Assembly: GCA_913057785.1 (NCBI GenBank)
Contig: CAJXPD010000056.1
Coordinates: 1-42,848, forward strand
From: an uncultured Lewinella sp.
Lineage (GTDB): Bacteria > Bacteroidota > Bacteroidia > Chitinophagales > Saprospiraceae
Length of the DNA: 42,848 nucleotides
Reading direction: 5' to 3'
Position 1 is the stretch's first letter. The number at the start of each line of letters is the position of its first letter. The translations under genes and the position numbers were made by a program. Shown here in pieces: positions 26,154 to 33,734 of this stretch. A model generated the notes under the pieces. It saw only the letters and a list, made by a program, of their open reading frames with translations, had not been told where the DNA came from and did no database searches.

Positions 26154-26942
26154 ATGACTAAGGCACAATATTGGCTAAGCGGATCCGCTCTCTTTTTATT
26201 CTTCTTACTCTATTTTGGCTGTAAAACGAAGCCACCGGCACAACAAGAAATTGAAAAGTCAAGATTGTTGAATGCCGAGCAAACGGATGTCAATGTGTTG
26301 ATTAAGGAAGCGAAAGCGGAAATGACATCTGGACAACAAGCTGAGGTCTTTCTCCTCGAGGAGTCTTTAGCTGAAATCACGACGAACGACACATTAAAGA
26401 TTGACACGTACAAGCAATTAGCAAGCAAATGGTTCTCCTTGGGGTATCCTGGTATCTCTGGATATTACGCACAGGAGATAGCGGCTCTGGAAAACAACGA
26501 AGAGTCTTGGTCAATTGCAGGAACCACGTTTACTATCTGTGTACAACGTTCAGAAGTGAAGAAAGTAAGGGAGTTCTGTACGAATAGAGCCATTCAAGCT
26601 TTCGAAAGTGCTATATCTTTAAACCCGGACAATGTCCAACATAAAGTGAATCTAGCACTTTGTTATACAGAAAACCCACCAGCTGACAATCCTATGAAAG
26701 GGATATTGATGTTGAGGTCATTGGACGACGAGAATCCGGAAAATGCTTTGGTCAATACCAGTCTAGCCAGATTGGCTATCCAGACTGGACAATTTGACCG
26801 AGCAATACAACGGTTGCAGACGGTTTTGGGCAATGAACCAGAAAACAACACAGCCAATTGCTTGATGGGACAGGCTTATGAGAAAGCCGGAAAAGCAGAA
26901 ATGGCTCTACCCTTCAAGGAGAAGTGTAATACTATAAACTAA
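26154..26942 (+). CDS. TPR-repeat lipoprotein
   Basis: A 262-residue protein with a lipoprotein-like signal (ALFLFFLLYFGC, Cys at about residue 23) and tetratricopeptide repeats in the second half (about 150-255: AIQAFESAISLNPDNVQHKV, TSLARLAIQTGQFDRAIQRL and ANCLMGQAYEKAGKAEMAL). TPR lipoproteins are scaffold proteins; no partner can be named. It follows the HU gene after 42 nt and precedes the 31-residue basic protein after 31 nt, an order that I believe recurs in this group of bacteria. Confidence 0.8.
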   Translation: MTKAQYWLSGSALFLFFLLYFGCKTKPPAQQEIEKSRLLNAEQTDVNVLIKEAKAEMTSGQQAEVFLLEESLAEITTNDTLKIDTYKQLASKWFSLGYPGISGYYAQEIAALENNEESWSIAGTTFTICVQRSEVKKVREFCTNRAIQAFESAISLNPDNVQHKVNLALCYTENPPADNPMKGILMLRSLDDENPENALVNTSLARLAIQTGQFDRAIQRLQTVLGNEPENNTANCLMGQAYEKAGKAEMALPFKEKCNTIN

Positions 26943-26973
26943 TATTTTTTATAACTTTAAATGATTTTTGATT

Positions 26974-27069
26974 ATGCCGTGTGGAAGAAAGCGTAAACGA
27001 CATAAGATAGCGACGCACAAACGCAAGAAGAGATTGCGCAAGAATCGTCACAAGAAGAAAAACCGGTAA
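26974..27069 (+). CDS. 31-residue basic protein, AURKAIP1/COX24-like (probable ribosomal protein)
   Basis: A very short ORF encodes MPCGRKRKRHKIATHKRKKR followed by LRKNRHKKKNR, 31 residues with more than half Lys/Arg. This matches the small bacterial proteins annotated as AURKAIP1/COX24-domain proteins, related to mitochondrial ribosomal protein mS38 and presumed to be a ribosome component. It is in frame from a good ATG 31 nt after the TPR gene and is easily missed by gene callers. The homology is from memory, but the composition and motif KRKRHK...THKRKKR are distinctive. Confidence 0.85.
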   Translation: MPCGRKRKRHKIATHKRKKRLRKNRHKKKNR

Positions 27070-27649
27070 ATAATATTCGGCATTGGGTAGAAGGGCATTC
27101 GTGGTTTCTAAAATATTGAAATACATTGTATGATCCTTCAACTCAACGGTACATAATATTGACGTCCAGGTCTTTAATCACAATGGTGTTTAAAGACCTG
27201 GATTTTAGTATTCATCTAGGATATGTATAGATGATTAGTGATTTAGATAATCGGTAATTTGATAAGCTGTCACTGGAAATAAACAAAAATATAAGCGCTC
27301 AAAGAAATTCGGCGACTCAACAGATTAGTCGTAAAAAAAATTTCACCTCTACAAAACCAACACTCCAGCCTCAGCAGCAAAACTTAATACCTGATTATTG
27401 AGATTAAGTAGAGGTCGACAGACCACACAAAGTAACTACTAATTGACTGGTATAGAGAAAAAGAAGCTAAACGGGTTAAACCCTGTTTTCACCTCCTATC
27501 AAATCACCAACCACCAACACATATCTATGGATAAGTCCACTAGTGGAATATACACTAGGAGGACCCTTGAGTTCTTTATTTTCCAAACCTAGCCAATTTC
27601 ACTGGCGGGAAAGACTTTTTCTACGGAGTGCGACTCTAGCCCACTGCCC
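27070..27649. other. 580-bp intergenic region before the RNase E/G gene
   Basis: Apart from the terminator at 27166-27206 I see no coding ORF, RNA gene or clear repeat. It must contain the promoter of the RNase E/G gene unless there is read-through. Confidence 0.5.
27166..27206 (+). terminator. Terminator of the HU-TPR-small protein unit
   Basis: Perfect 12-bp stem CCAGGTCTTTAA/TTAAAGACCTGG (27166-27177 with 27190-27201), 12-nt loop, followed by ATTTT. The T tail is short, so efficiency may be moderate. Confidence 0.65.
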
Positions 27650-29221
27650 TTGCCGACCAAATACGTCATTGTGGAAAAAGAACTAATTATCCATGCGAAG
27701 CCCACAGAGGTGGAAATCGCGCTATTGGAGCAGTCAAAGCTGGTAGAACTCCATTACCAAAAAACCAATAACAACTTCACTGTTGGAGACATTTTCCTTG
27801 GCAAGATCAAACGATTGATGCCCGGATTGAATGCTGCCTTTGTTGAAATTGGACACAAGAAAGATGCTTTTTTGCATTATACCGATCTAGGGCCAAAACT
27901 ACGTTCGCTGATCAAATTTACCAATGGAGCCATTACAGGAGAGATCGGAACGCCCCTCCTGGAAAACTTCAAGATGGAGCCCGAAATCATTAAGACGGGA
28001 AAGATTGATCAGGTATTAGAAAAGAGAAGTCATCTACTGGTCCAGATATTAAAAGAACCTATTTCAACTAAAGGTCCTAGACTAAGTTGTGAAATAACCA
28101 TTCCTGGCCGATACCTGGTCCTTACTCCCTTTTCTAATGTCGTGGCGGTTTCGAAGAAGATAGGCAATGCAGAGGAACGAAAAAGACTGCAGTTGTTAGT
28201 CGATAGCATTCGACCTAAGAACTTCGGCGTAATCGTTCGGACTGCTGCAGAGGGTAAAAAAGTGGCTGATCTTCATGATGAGTTGCGTTATATGATGCAG
28301 AAGTGGGAAAGTATCCACAGCCAGTTACATAAGGCCAAAGCTCCCGCAAAACTATTGAGTGAGCTAGATAAAACTTCAAGTATTCTCCGAGATGTTCTGA
28401 GTGATTCCTTCAACCGGATCGTGGTAAATGATAAGGAGCTACATTACAATATCAAGAATTATCTCGCCTCTATCTCCCCCGAACAAGTAAAGATCGTACA
28501 GCTATATAAATCGAATAAACCTGTATTCGATTCCTTTGGTGTTAGTCGTCAGATTAAGTCTTCCTTTGGGAAAACGGCTACGATGAATAGTGGTGCTTAT
28601 TTGGTTATTGAGCATACAGAAGCTATGCACGTAATTGATGTCAATAGTGGCCACAAAATGCCCAGCAATAACCAAGAGGAGGCGGTCCTGAATGTCAACT
28701 TAGAGGCGGCTGGGGAGATTGCTCGTCAACTACGACTTAGAGATATCGGTGGAATCATTATCATCGATTTCATTGATATGAAAAATGTGGAGCACAAAAA
28801 GAGCCTAGTGAAAGCCATGCGGCAATTCATGAAGAAGGATCGTGCTCAGCATACTATTCTGCCGCTCAGCAAATTTGGCCTAATGCAGATCACAAGACAG
28901 CGTGTGAGGCCTGAATTAAAGATCAATACTGCCGAAATTTGCCCAAGCTGTAAGGGAACCGGAAAGATTAATCCTACCATACTGTTGACAGACGAAGTGG
29001 AAAGAGATTTAAGTTTCATTTATCAATCTCGACCAAAATCGCCCTTGTCACTCCATTTGCATCCCTATTTAGCCGCCTTTATCAAGAGAGGTTTACCTAG
29101 CATGCAAATGCGCTGGTATTTCAAGTATCACAAGTGGGTTCGCATCAAAGAAGTATCCGATTTCAGTATGACGGAATACAAGTTCTATGATGAGAACGAA
29201 GACGAAATTCGGTTGAACTAG
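27650..29221 (+). CDS. rng: RNase E/G family ribonuclease
   Basis: Endoribonuclease of the Rng/CafA type acting in rRNA processing and mRNA decay. The 523-residue product has the S1 domain (about 40-130; VGDIFLGKIKRLMPGLNAAF and HKKDAFLHYTDLG), the catalytic RNase H-like core with MHVIDVNSGHKMP and GGIIIIDFIDM (metal-binding Asp residues), and the zinc-link ICPSCKGTGK. No ATG exists near the N-terminus: the frame opens with TTG at 27650, and GTG at 27671 (MEKELIIHAKPTEVEIALLEQ in two parts) fits the usual family beginning better and would give 516 residues. The gene stands alone, 580 nt from the upstream unit. Confidence 0.93.
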   Translation: MPTKYVIVEKELIIHAKPTEVEIALLEQSKLVELHYQKTNNNFTVGDIFLGKIKRLMPGLNAAFVEIGHKKDAFLHYTDLGPKLRSLIKFTNGAITGEIGTPLLENFKMEPEIIKTGKIDQVLEKRSHLLVQILKEPISTKGPRLSCEITIPGRYLVLTPFSNVVAVSKKIGNAEERKRLQLLVDSIRPKNFGVIVRTAAEGKKVADLHDELRYMMQKWESIHSQLHKAKAPAKLLSELDKTSSILRDVLSDSFNRIVVNDKELHYNIKNYLASISPEQVKIVQLYKSNKPVFDSFGVSRQIKSSFGKTATMNSGAYLVIEHTEAMHVIDVNSGHKMPSNNQEEAVLNVNLEAAGEIARQLRLRDIGGIIIIDFIDMKNVEHKKSLVKAMRQFMKKDRAQHTILPLSKFGLMQITRQRVRPELKINTAEICPSCKGTGKINPTILLTDEVERDLSFIYQSRPKSPLSLHLHPYLAAFIKRGLPSMQMRWYFKYHKWVRIKEVSDFSMTEYKFYDENEDEIRLN

Positions 29222-29407
29222 ATCAGCGACCCAGCAAGGAAGTACACTGCGGAGATTTCTTCTGATGCTCCGCATGCCCTTACTATTCAATAAGAAGGAG
29301 CTGCAATTCAACCTGCTTTTTCCACGATTCAACTGCATTTTTCCGGATTCTGACCTAGAAATGCAGTAATTTGAAAGTAGAAATTGTTCGTTGCAAATTC
29401 TATTTCT

Positions 29408-30493
29408 ATGCTGAATAAGGAAAGAGCAGTCCAATACCTAGGATTTAGTGATATCCCGCATCTGCTGATAGGCATTCCTGTGGTGGCTTTCTTTTTTCCT
29501 ATTGTCTTCTTCAAAGCGGACCTAAGTGATGGATTGATAGCCTATCTTCCTAAGTTCACGGTTTCCCTCATGTATACCACCAGCTATTGGTTAAGCATAC
29601 GCGAGCTGTTGTTTCACATGCGTCTCCACTACCGAACACCTGAGGAGACTCCGCGCCGGATTATTTATACGATCATAGGTATCCTTGTCATTTTTATCAT
29701 CGTCAACTCTGTTGTAGGGTTCATACACCATGATCTTTTAGGTCCACCCTTTGATAGCACTATGGATGATAACGGTCTAACCCATTCTGATTACAGGTTG
29801 CCTTCGCTAACGGTGATCATTTTAGTAGCGTCCATATATGAGGGGATTTTCTTCTATCAACGTTGGAAAGAAGCTATCGTAGAAACGGAAAGACTGAAAC
29901 GTGAGAATGTACAATCTCAACTAGAGGGCTTGAAGAGTCAAGTGAACCCACACTTCCTTTTCAATAGCTTGAATACCTTGATTTACATTATTCCAGAAGA
30001 TCCAGATAAGGCTGTGACCTTTGTGAGAAAGTTATCTAAGGTATACCGATACATTTTGGAAATTCGAGATAAGGAACTGATCCCGGTTTCGGAAGAACTA
30101 GCTTTCTTACAATCATACATTTTCTTGCTCAAGGAACGTTTTGGGGAGAGTTTTGAAGTGTCGATCAATGTCGATACCAAGTACCATCCTCAGAAAATTG
30201 TGCCTTTGTCACTCCAAATGCTGCTTGAAAATGCGATCAAACACAATGTCATTTCTAAGAGTAAGCCCCTCCTAGTAGAAGTCTTCATCGATGAGAAGGG
30301 ATTTTTGATTGTAAGAAACAATTTGCAGAAGAAGGTTCAGCAAATGCCCTCCACGAATGTTGGTTTGGAAAACATCAAGACCAGGTATGCATTCTTCACA
30401 GAAGAAAAGGTATTGGTAGAAGAAACGCCTTCTTGTTTTATGGTAAGTTTACCGCTAATAGAAGCTCAATTAGCGACTTTCGAGTTAGATTAG
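29408..30493 (+). CDS. LytS-type sensor histidine kinase
   Basis: A 361-residue membrane histidine kinase of the His_kinase/LytS class. Four hydrophobic segments lie in the first 150 residues, followed by a short coiled segment and the H-box QVNPHFLFNSLNTL (phospho-accepting His182), the N-box LLENAIKHN and the G-box TNVGLENIKTRY. I use ATG 29408; eight codons upstream, a TTG is in frame but unlikely. Such kinases normally pair with a LytTR response regulator next door, and none is present; the neighbouring regulator is LuxR-type and convergent. Signal and partner unknown. Confidence 0.9.
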   Translation: MLNKERAVQYLGFSDIPHLLIGIPVVAFFFPIVFFKADLSDGLIAYLPKFTVSLMYTTSYWLSIRELLFHMRLHYRTPEETPRRIIYTIIGILVIFIIVNSVVGFIHHDLLGPPFDSTMDDNGLTHSDYRLPSLTVIILVASIYEGIFFYQRWKEAIVETERLKRENVQSQLEGLKSQVNPHFLFNSLNTLIYIIPEDPDKAVTFVRKLSKVYRYILEIRDKELIPVSEELAFLQSYIFLLKERFGESFEVSINVDTKYHPQKIVPLSLQMLLENAIKHNVISKSKPLLVEVFIDEKGFLIVRNNLQKKVQQMPSTNVGLENIKTRYAFFTEEKVLVEETPSCFMVSLPLIEAQLATFELD

Positions 30494-30555
30494 CACGCCT
30501 TTTACCCCACGAATTTTTGGAAATTCAGCAGGATTGTTTACATTTGATTAACCAA

Positions 30556-30589
30556 TAAAAAAGGTTGCCGCGCTGCGCAACGCGGCAAC
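30556..30589 (-). terminator. Second minus-strand terminator beyond the LuxR-type regulator
   Basis: Perfect 9-bp GC-rich stem GTTGCCGCG/CGCGGCAAC (30564-30572 with 30581-30589), loop CTGCGCAA, followed on the minus strand by six T (30557-30562). Only the minus-strand side has a T run. Confidence 0.75.
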
Positions 30590-30636
30590 TAAATTGGATT
30601 AGTATGAAAAAAACTCTCACTAGTTCTAAAGAGTTG

Positions 30637-30667
30637 AAGTTGTCAGTGTAATGGCAACTTTTTTTTT
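30637..30667 (+). terminator. Terminator of the LytS-type kinase gene
   Basis: Stem AAGTTGTCA/TGGCAACTT (30637-30645 with 30652-30660, one G-U pair), 6-nt loop GTGTAA, followed by a run of nine T (30659-30667). Orientation is plus. Confidence 0.85.
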
Positions 30668-30696
30668 GTCCCAATTTCAGAGCAAGTTAGTTCAAA

Positions 30697-30726
30697 ACTC
30701 AAGTGGACAATACTGCCCACTTGAGT
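30697..30726 (-). terminator. Hairpin directly after the LuxR-type regulator
   Basis: Perfect 10-bp stem ACTCAAGTGG/CCACTTGAGT (30697-30706 with 30717-30726) just past the regulator stop at 30733, with a short T run on both sides. Probably bidirectional. Confidence 0.65.
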
Positions 30727-30732
30727 AGTTTT

Positions 30733-31362
30733 TCACATCAGTAGAAAATTTTGCATGGCCTTTATAACGGCCTCATGCCTAGAGCTTACATCTAATTTCT
30801 TGTATATATTTTTCAGGTGAAAACGAATAGTATTCGGGCTTACAAACAGCTTTTCAGCCATTTCCCGATAGCTATTGCCTTCACACAATAGATCTAATAC
30901 ATCCATCTCTCTTTTGGAGAAAACCTCAGTTTGGGCTTGTTGCTGGCTAAAGGAAACCACCAGCTTGCGAGCTATTTCCCTAGGCATTGGGGCTCCGCCA
31001 ATTTTGGCTTCCTGAATGGCCTCCAATAGATCAGAAGGGAAAATGTCTTTTGGTAAGAATCCGCATGCTCCGGCTTTAAAAGCCTGGAAGATCATTTCAT
31101 CATCGCTGATATCAGCCGATAGAAGGATTATATCAATATCGGGAATTTCCCGCTTTAGCATTTTAACACATTCAATGCCAGATAAGTCCTCCAAGTCTGC
31201 CGCCACTAGAGCTACATCAGTTTGCTGTTTACCGATCTGCTCAATTGCTGAATGTGCATCAGGATAGACCCCGCTACAACCAAATCCATCGGTTGTATCT
31301 AACATACGCCGCCACGTTTCTCTGATAGCTTTATCACTATCAACGATAGCTACGAAAATCAT
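30733..31362 (-). CDS. LuxR-type response regulator with a degenerate receiver
   Basis: A 209-residue NarL/FixJ-type protein: receiver domain (1-120) and LuxR helix-turn-helix (about 145-205; FSKREMDVLDLLCEGNSYRE and SPNTIRFHLKNIYKKLDV). The receiver keeps Asp8, the switch Ser of LLSADIS and the Lys of FLPKD. However, the phospho-acceptor position, five residues after Asp49 in TDVALVAADLEDLSGIE, is Ala54 instead of Asp; Asp56 lies two residues further on. Phosphorylation by the usual route is thus unlikely and it may be a pseudo-receiver. It is convergent with the LytS-type kinase. Confidence 0.88.
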   Translation of the reverse strand: MIFVAIVDSDKAIRETWRRMLDTTDGFGCSGVYPDAHSAIEQIGKQQTDVALVAADLEDLSGIECVKMLKREIPDIDIILLSADISDDEMIFQAFKAGACGFLPKDIFPSDLLEAIQEAKIGGAPMPREIARKLVVSFSQQQAQTEVFSKREMDVLDLLCEGNSYREMAEKLFVSPNTIRFHLKNIYKKLDVSSRHEAVIKAMQNFLLM

Positions 31363-31779
31363 GGTAGTTGATTAGTCGGGTGAATAAATATTTACTTTGG
31401 TCTATCCGGTGATTTACGTACCTGATCTAGTTTAACTCGCTCTGCACCTAATAACGAGATGTGAGTGTTTCGAGCCTCTACTTCATGCACACAACCAGGG
31501 CACAGTAGCCGTATTTAGCTACTTGATATAACAGTCAGTTTTTATAAAAGACAACCTTCTTTTCAGATAGTTGCTTTCGGGCTGCATTTTATGCAATTTT
31601 TTTTCTCCTTCAAAGTAGAATCCCTCAAATATCGACGATTTCACTGATTCTATCTACTTATTCCTTTAGGATCGAAAGGTAAATAAAAGGGCTACAAAAT
31701 AGTAACTACCCAAGTGTGTAGTATCCCGAACTTAGCATGGAAGCTGACAAAAGTAAATTAAAAGGGATCAAGTGATATA
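31363..31779. other. 420-bp intergenic region upstream of the LuxR-type regulator
   Basis: No coding ORF, tRNA or strong hairpin seen. It holds the promoter region of the LuxR-type gene and the downstream flank of rsmI. Confidence 0.45.
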
Positions 31780-32454
31780 CTACTTCTTCTTTTTTCCCGA
31801 TACGACGATCACAATCTCGCCTTTTACCTTCGCTTGTTGCTCGAAATGTGCCTTCAGATCAGCGAGGTTGTCCGTTCGAATCTCTTCATAAACTTTGCTC
31901 AATTCACGAGCCACACAGGCTTCTCGTTCTGCTCCGCAATGTTCTGCCAATTGCCCCAAGCATTTAACTAATCGATGTGGAGATTCGTATAGGATAAAAG
32001 TGTTAGGAAGGTTAGATAGATACTCAAGTCTTGTTTGCCTGCCCTTTTTGTGTGGTAAGAACCCTTCAAAATGAAACTTATCGCTTGGCAAACCAGATGC
32101 TACCAAGGCAGGGACAAAAGCTGTGGCGCCCGGAAGTGCCGAAACGGTTACCCCTGCTTCATGGCAGGCTCGGGCGAGTAAAAAGCCGGGGTCTGAGATC
32201 CCAGGTGTTCCTGCGTCGGAAACCAAAGCCATTTGCGCGCCTTGGTTTAATTGAGCAATGATATTCGCGGTGACCTGATGTTCGTTATGGGCATGAAAAG
32301 ACCGCAGCGGGGTATCGATTTCGTAATGAGCCAATAGCTTCTTAGTCATCCTGGTATCTTCGGCCAATACCAGTTGTACCTCTTTCAGGATGCGAAGAGC
32401 TCGGAGCGTGATGTCTTCCATATTCCCAATTGGAGTCGGTACGATGTACAGCAT
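31780..32454 (-). CDS. rsmI: 16S rRNA (cytidine1402-2'-O)-methyltransferase RsmI
   Basis: RsmI methylates the 2'-O of C1402 in the decoding centre of 16S rRNA using SAM. The 224-residue protein starts MLYIVPTPIGNMEDITLRAL (ATG 32454 chosen over one four codons upstream) and shows LAEDTRMTKKLLAHY, VSDAGTPGISDPGFLL, SALPGATAFVPALVASGLP and the late EIVIVVSGKKKK. It is shorter than the E. coli enzyme, which has an extra C-terminal domain, but is the usual length in Bacteroidota. It follows pssA on the same strand after 39 nt. Confidence 0.95.
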   Translation of the reverse strand: MLYIVPTPIGNMEDITLRALRILKEVQLVLAEDTRMTKKLLAHYEIDTPLRSFHAHNEHQVTANIIAQLNQGAQMALVSDAGTPGISDPGFLLARACHEAGVTVSALPGATAFVPALVASGLPSDKFHFEGFLPHKKGRQTRLEYLSNLPNTFILYESPHRLVKCLGQLAEHCGAEREACVARELSKVYEEIRTDNLADLKAHFEQQAKVKGEIVIVVSGKKKK

Positions 32455-32493
32455 AGCTAATAGCATTAACGAATGAAGGCCAGAGTCCTATAC

Positions 32494-33210
32494 TTAACTG
32501 ACTTTTCTGCCACTTAAATGTAGTGAAATATTTATCAGTAGGTAAATCAAAATAATGGCACTAACGGACGCTTCCTGCAGCAGAAAGACTAGCAAAAGAC
32601 TGATAGCTAGAAAAGAGAAGCGCACCTCATTACCTTTCCAGCCCAACGCTTTGAGCTTAAAACTAAACATTGGGATTTCACAGGTCAGCAAGTAAGAAAG
32701 GATAAGAACGACTGTATATAGCAAGACCGGATGTTCTATCGTACTGCCCAAGTCAAAGCTGTTGAAATGCCAGATGAGTAGTAAGCCTACTACAAAAATA
32801 GTAGAGGAAGGAGTAGGTAATCCCAAAAATGTTTGACTTTGCCGAGTATCTAGATTAAATTTAGCAAGCCTTAGGCCAGAAAAAGCACTCAAAACAAAAG
32901 CTGGCAAGGCACTCCACTGCAACTGTCCACTAAAACCCCCGCCGCTAAACCCCTCTGCAATTAGGATGTATAGAATTAAACCTGGCACAACACCGAAGGT
33001 GACCATATCTGCAAAAGAATCTAATTCCTTACCTAAAGGAGAGTTGACCTGCAGTATCCTGGCTGCCGCACCATCAAGAAAATCAGCTATTAAGCCTCCG
33101 GCGATGAAACCGATTGCTAGCAAATACGCTTGATTGAATAATGCCACCAGAGCACAACATCCCAGGAAAAGATTGAGTAAGGTTAGCGCATTAGGAATCC
33201 ATTTTTTCAT
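32494..33210 (-). CDS. pssA: CDP-diacylglycerol-serine O-phosphatidyltransferase PssA
   Basis: Integral membrane enzyme making phosphatidylserine, the precursor of phosphatidylethanolamine. The 238-residue protein has about seven membrane segments and the CDP-alcohol phosphotransferase signature DFLDGAAARILQVNSPLGKE followed by LDSFADMVTFG (motif DGxxAR...G...D...D). It starts MKKWIPNALTLLNLFLGCCA, as is typical. It is probably co-transcribed with rsmI. Confidence 0.94.
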   Translation of the reverse strand: MKKWIPNALTLLNLFLGCCALVALFNQAYLLAIGFIAGGLIADFLDGAAARILQVNSPLGKELDSFADMVTFGVVPGLILYILIAEGFSGGGFSGQLQWSALPAFVLSAFSGLRLAKFNLDTRQSQTFLGLPTPSSTIFVVGLLLIWHFNSFDLGSTIEHPVLLYTVVLILSYLLTCEIPMFSFKLKALGWKGNEVRFSFLAISLLLVFLLQEASVSAIILIYLLINISLHLSGRKVS

Positions 33211-33734
33211 AAGAAGCTAAACTTTAACAAACTTTAACATGCTGCAAACCTAATCAAAAATGAGTTTATAGCTCCTTTAGCGTTATACTTTATGAAAGAT
33301 GGTCCAACCCTTTTAGGAATACAAAGGGTCTATACCAAAGAATTAAAGAATTAGAATATCTGATGAAAAGGCAAGGTCTTCCCATTATCAGATCAACAAG
33401 TGGAAGGAATCAGTACGCTAGAAATTAGATAGTAAGGCAAATTTAAAGCCTTTTTGATATTCTGATTGTTACTGTTTTAGCCTTGTTCCTAGCCATACTA
33501 GTCGGCTGCATTGCAAGGGGAGTGTTTGTAAAGAGCAGCGACTAGGGGGATGGATCGGATTAAGATATCTTGTAAAAACAGGCTTGGTAGCTTCTTATAG
33601 GAAAGAATTAGGGGGTGTACCCAGGACAATTCTTTTAGGCAGAAGACTACTATATAGCACATACATCCATAGACTTGAGTACAGCAACACAGACGAATGT
33701 CGCCCTATTCGATCGCCAAAATTAGTAGAAAACT
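33211..33734. other. 520-bp intergenic region between pssA and the SprB-repeat gene
   Basis: Divergent promoter region. A small tandem repeat AACTTTAACA occurs twice around 33220-33240, just upstream of pssA. No other gene or RNA structure is supported. Confidence 0.45.

Noticed and set aside
27230..27640. CRISPR or other spaced repeats in the gap before the RNase E/G gene
   Set aside because: No repeated unit of useful length was found, only short AT-rich similarities.
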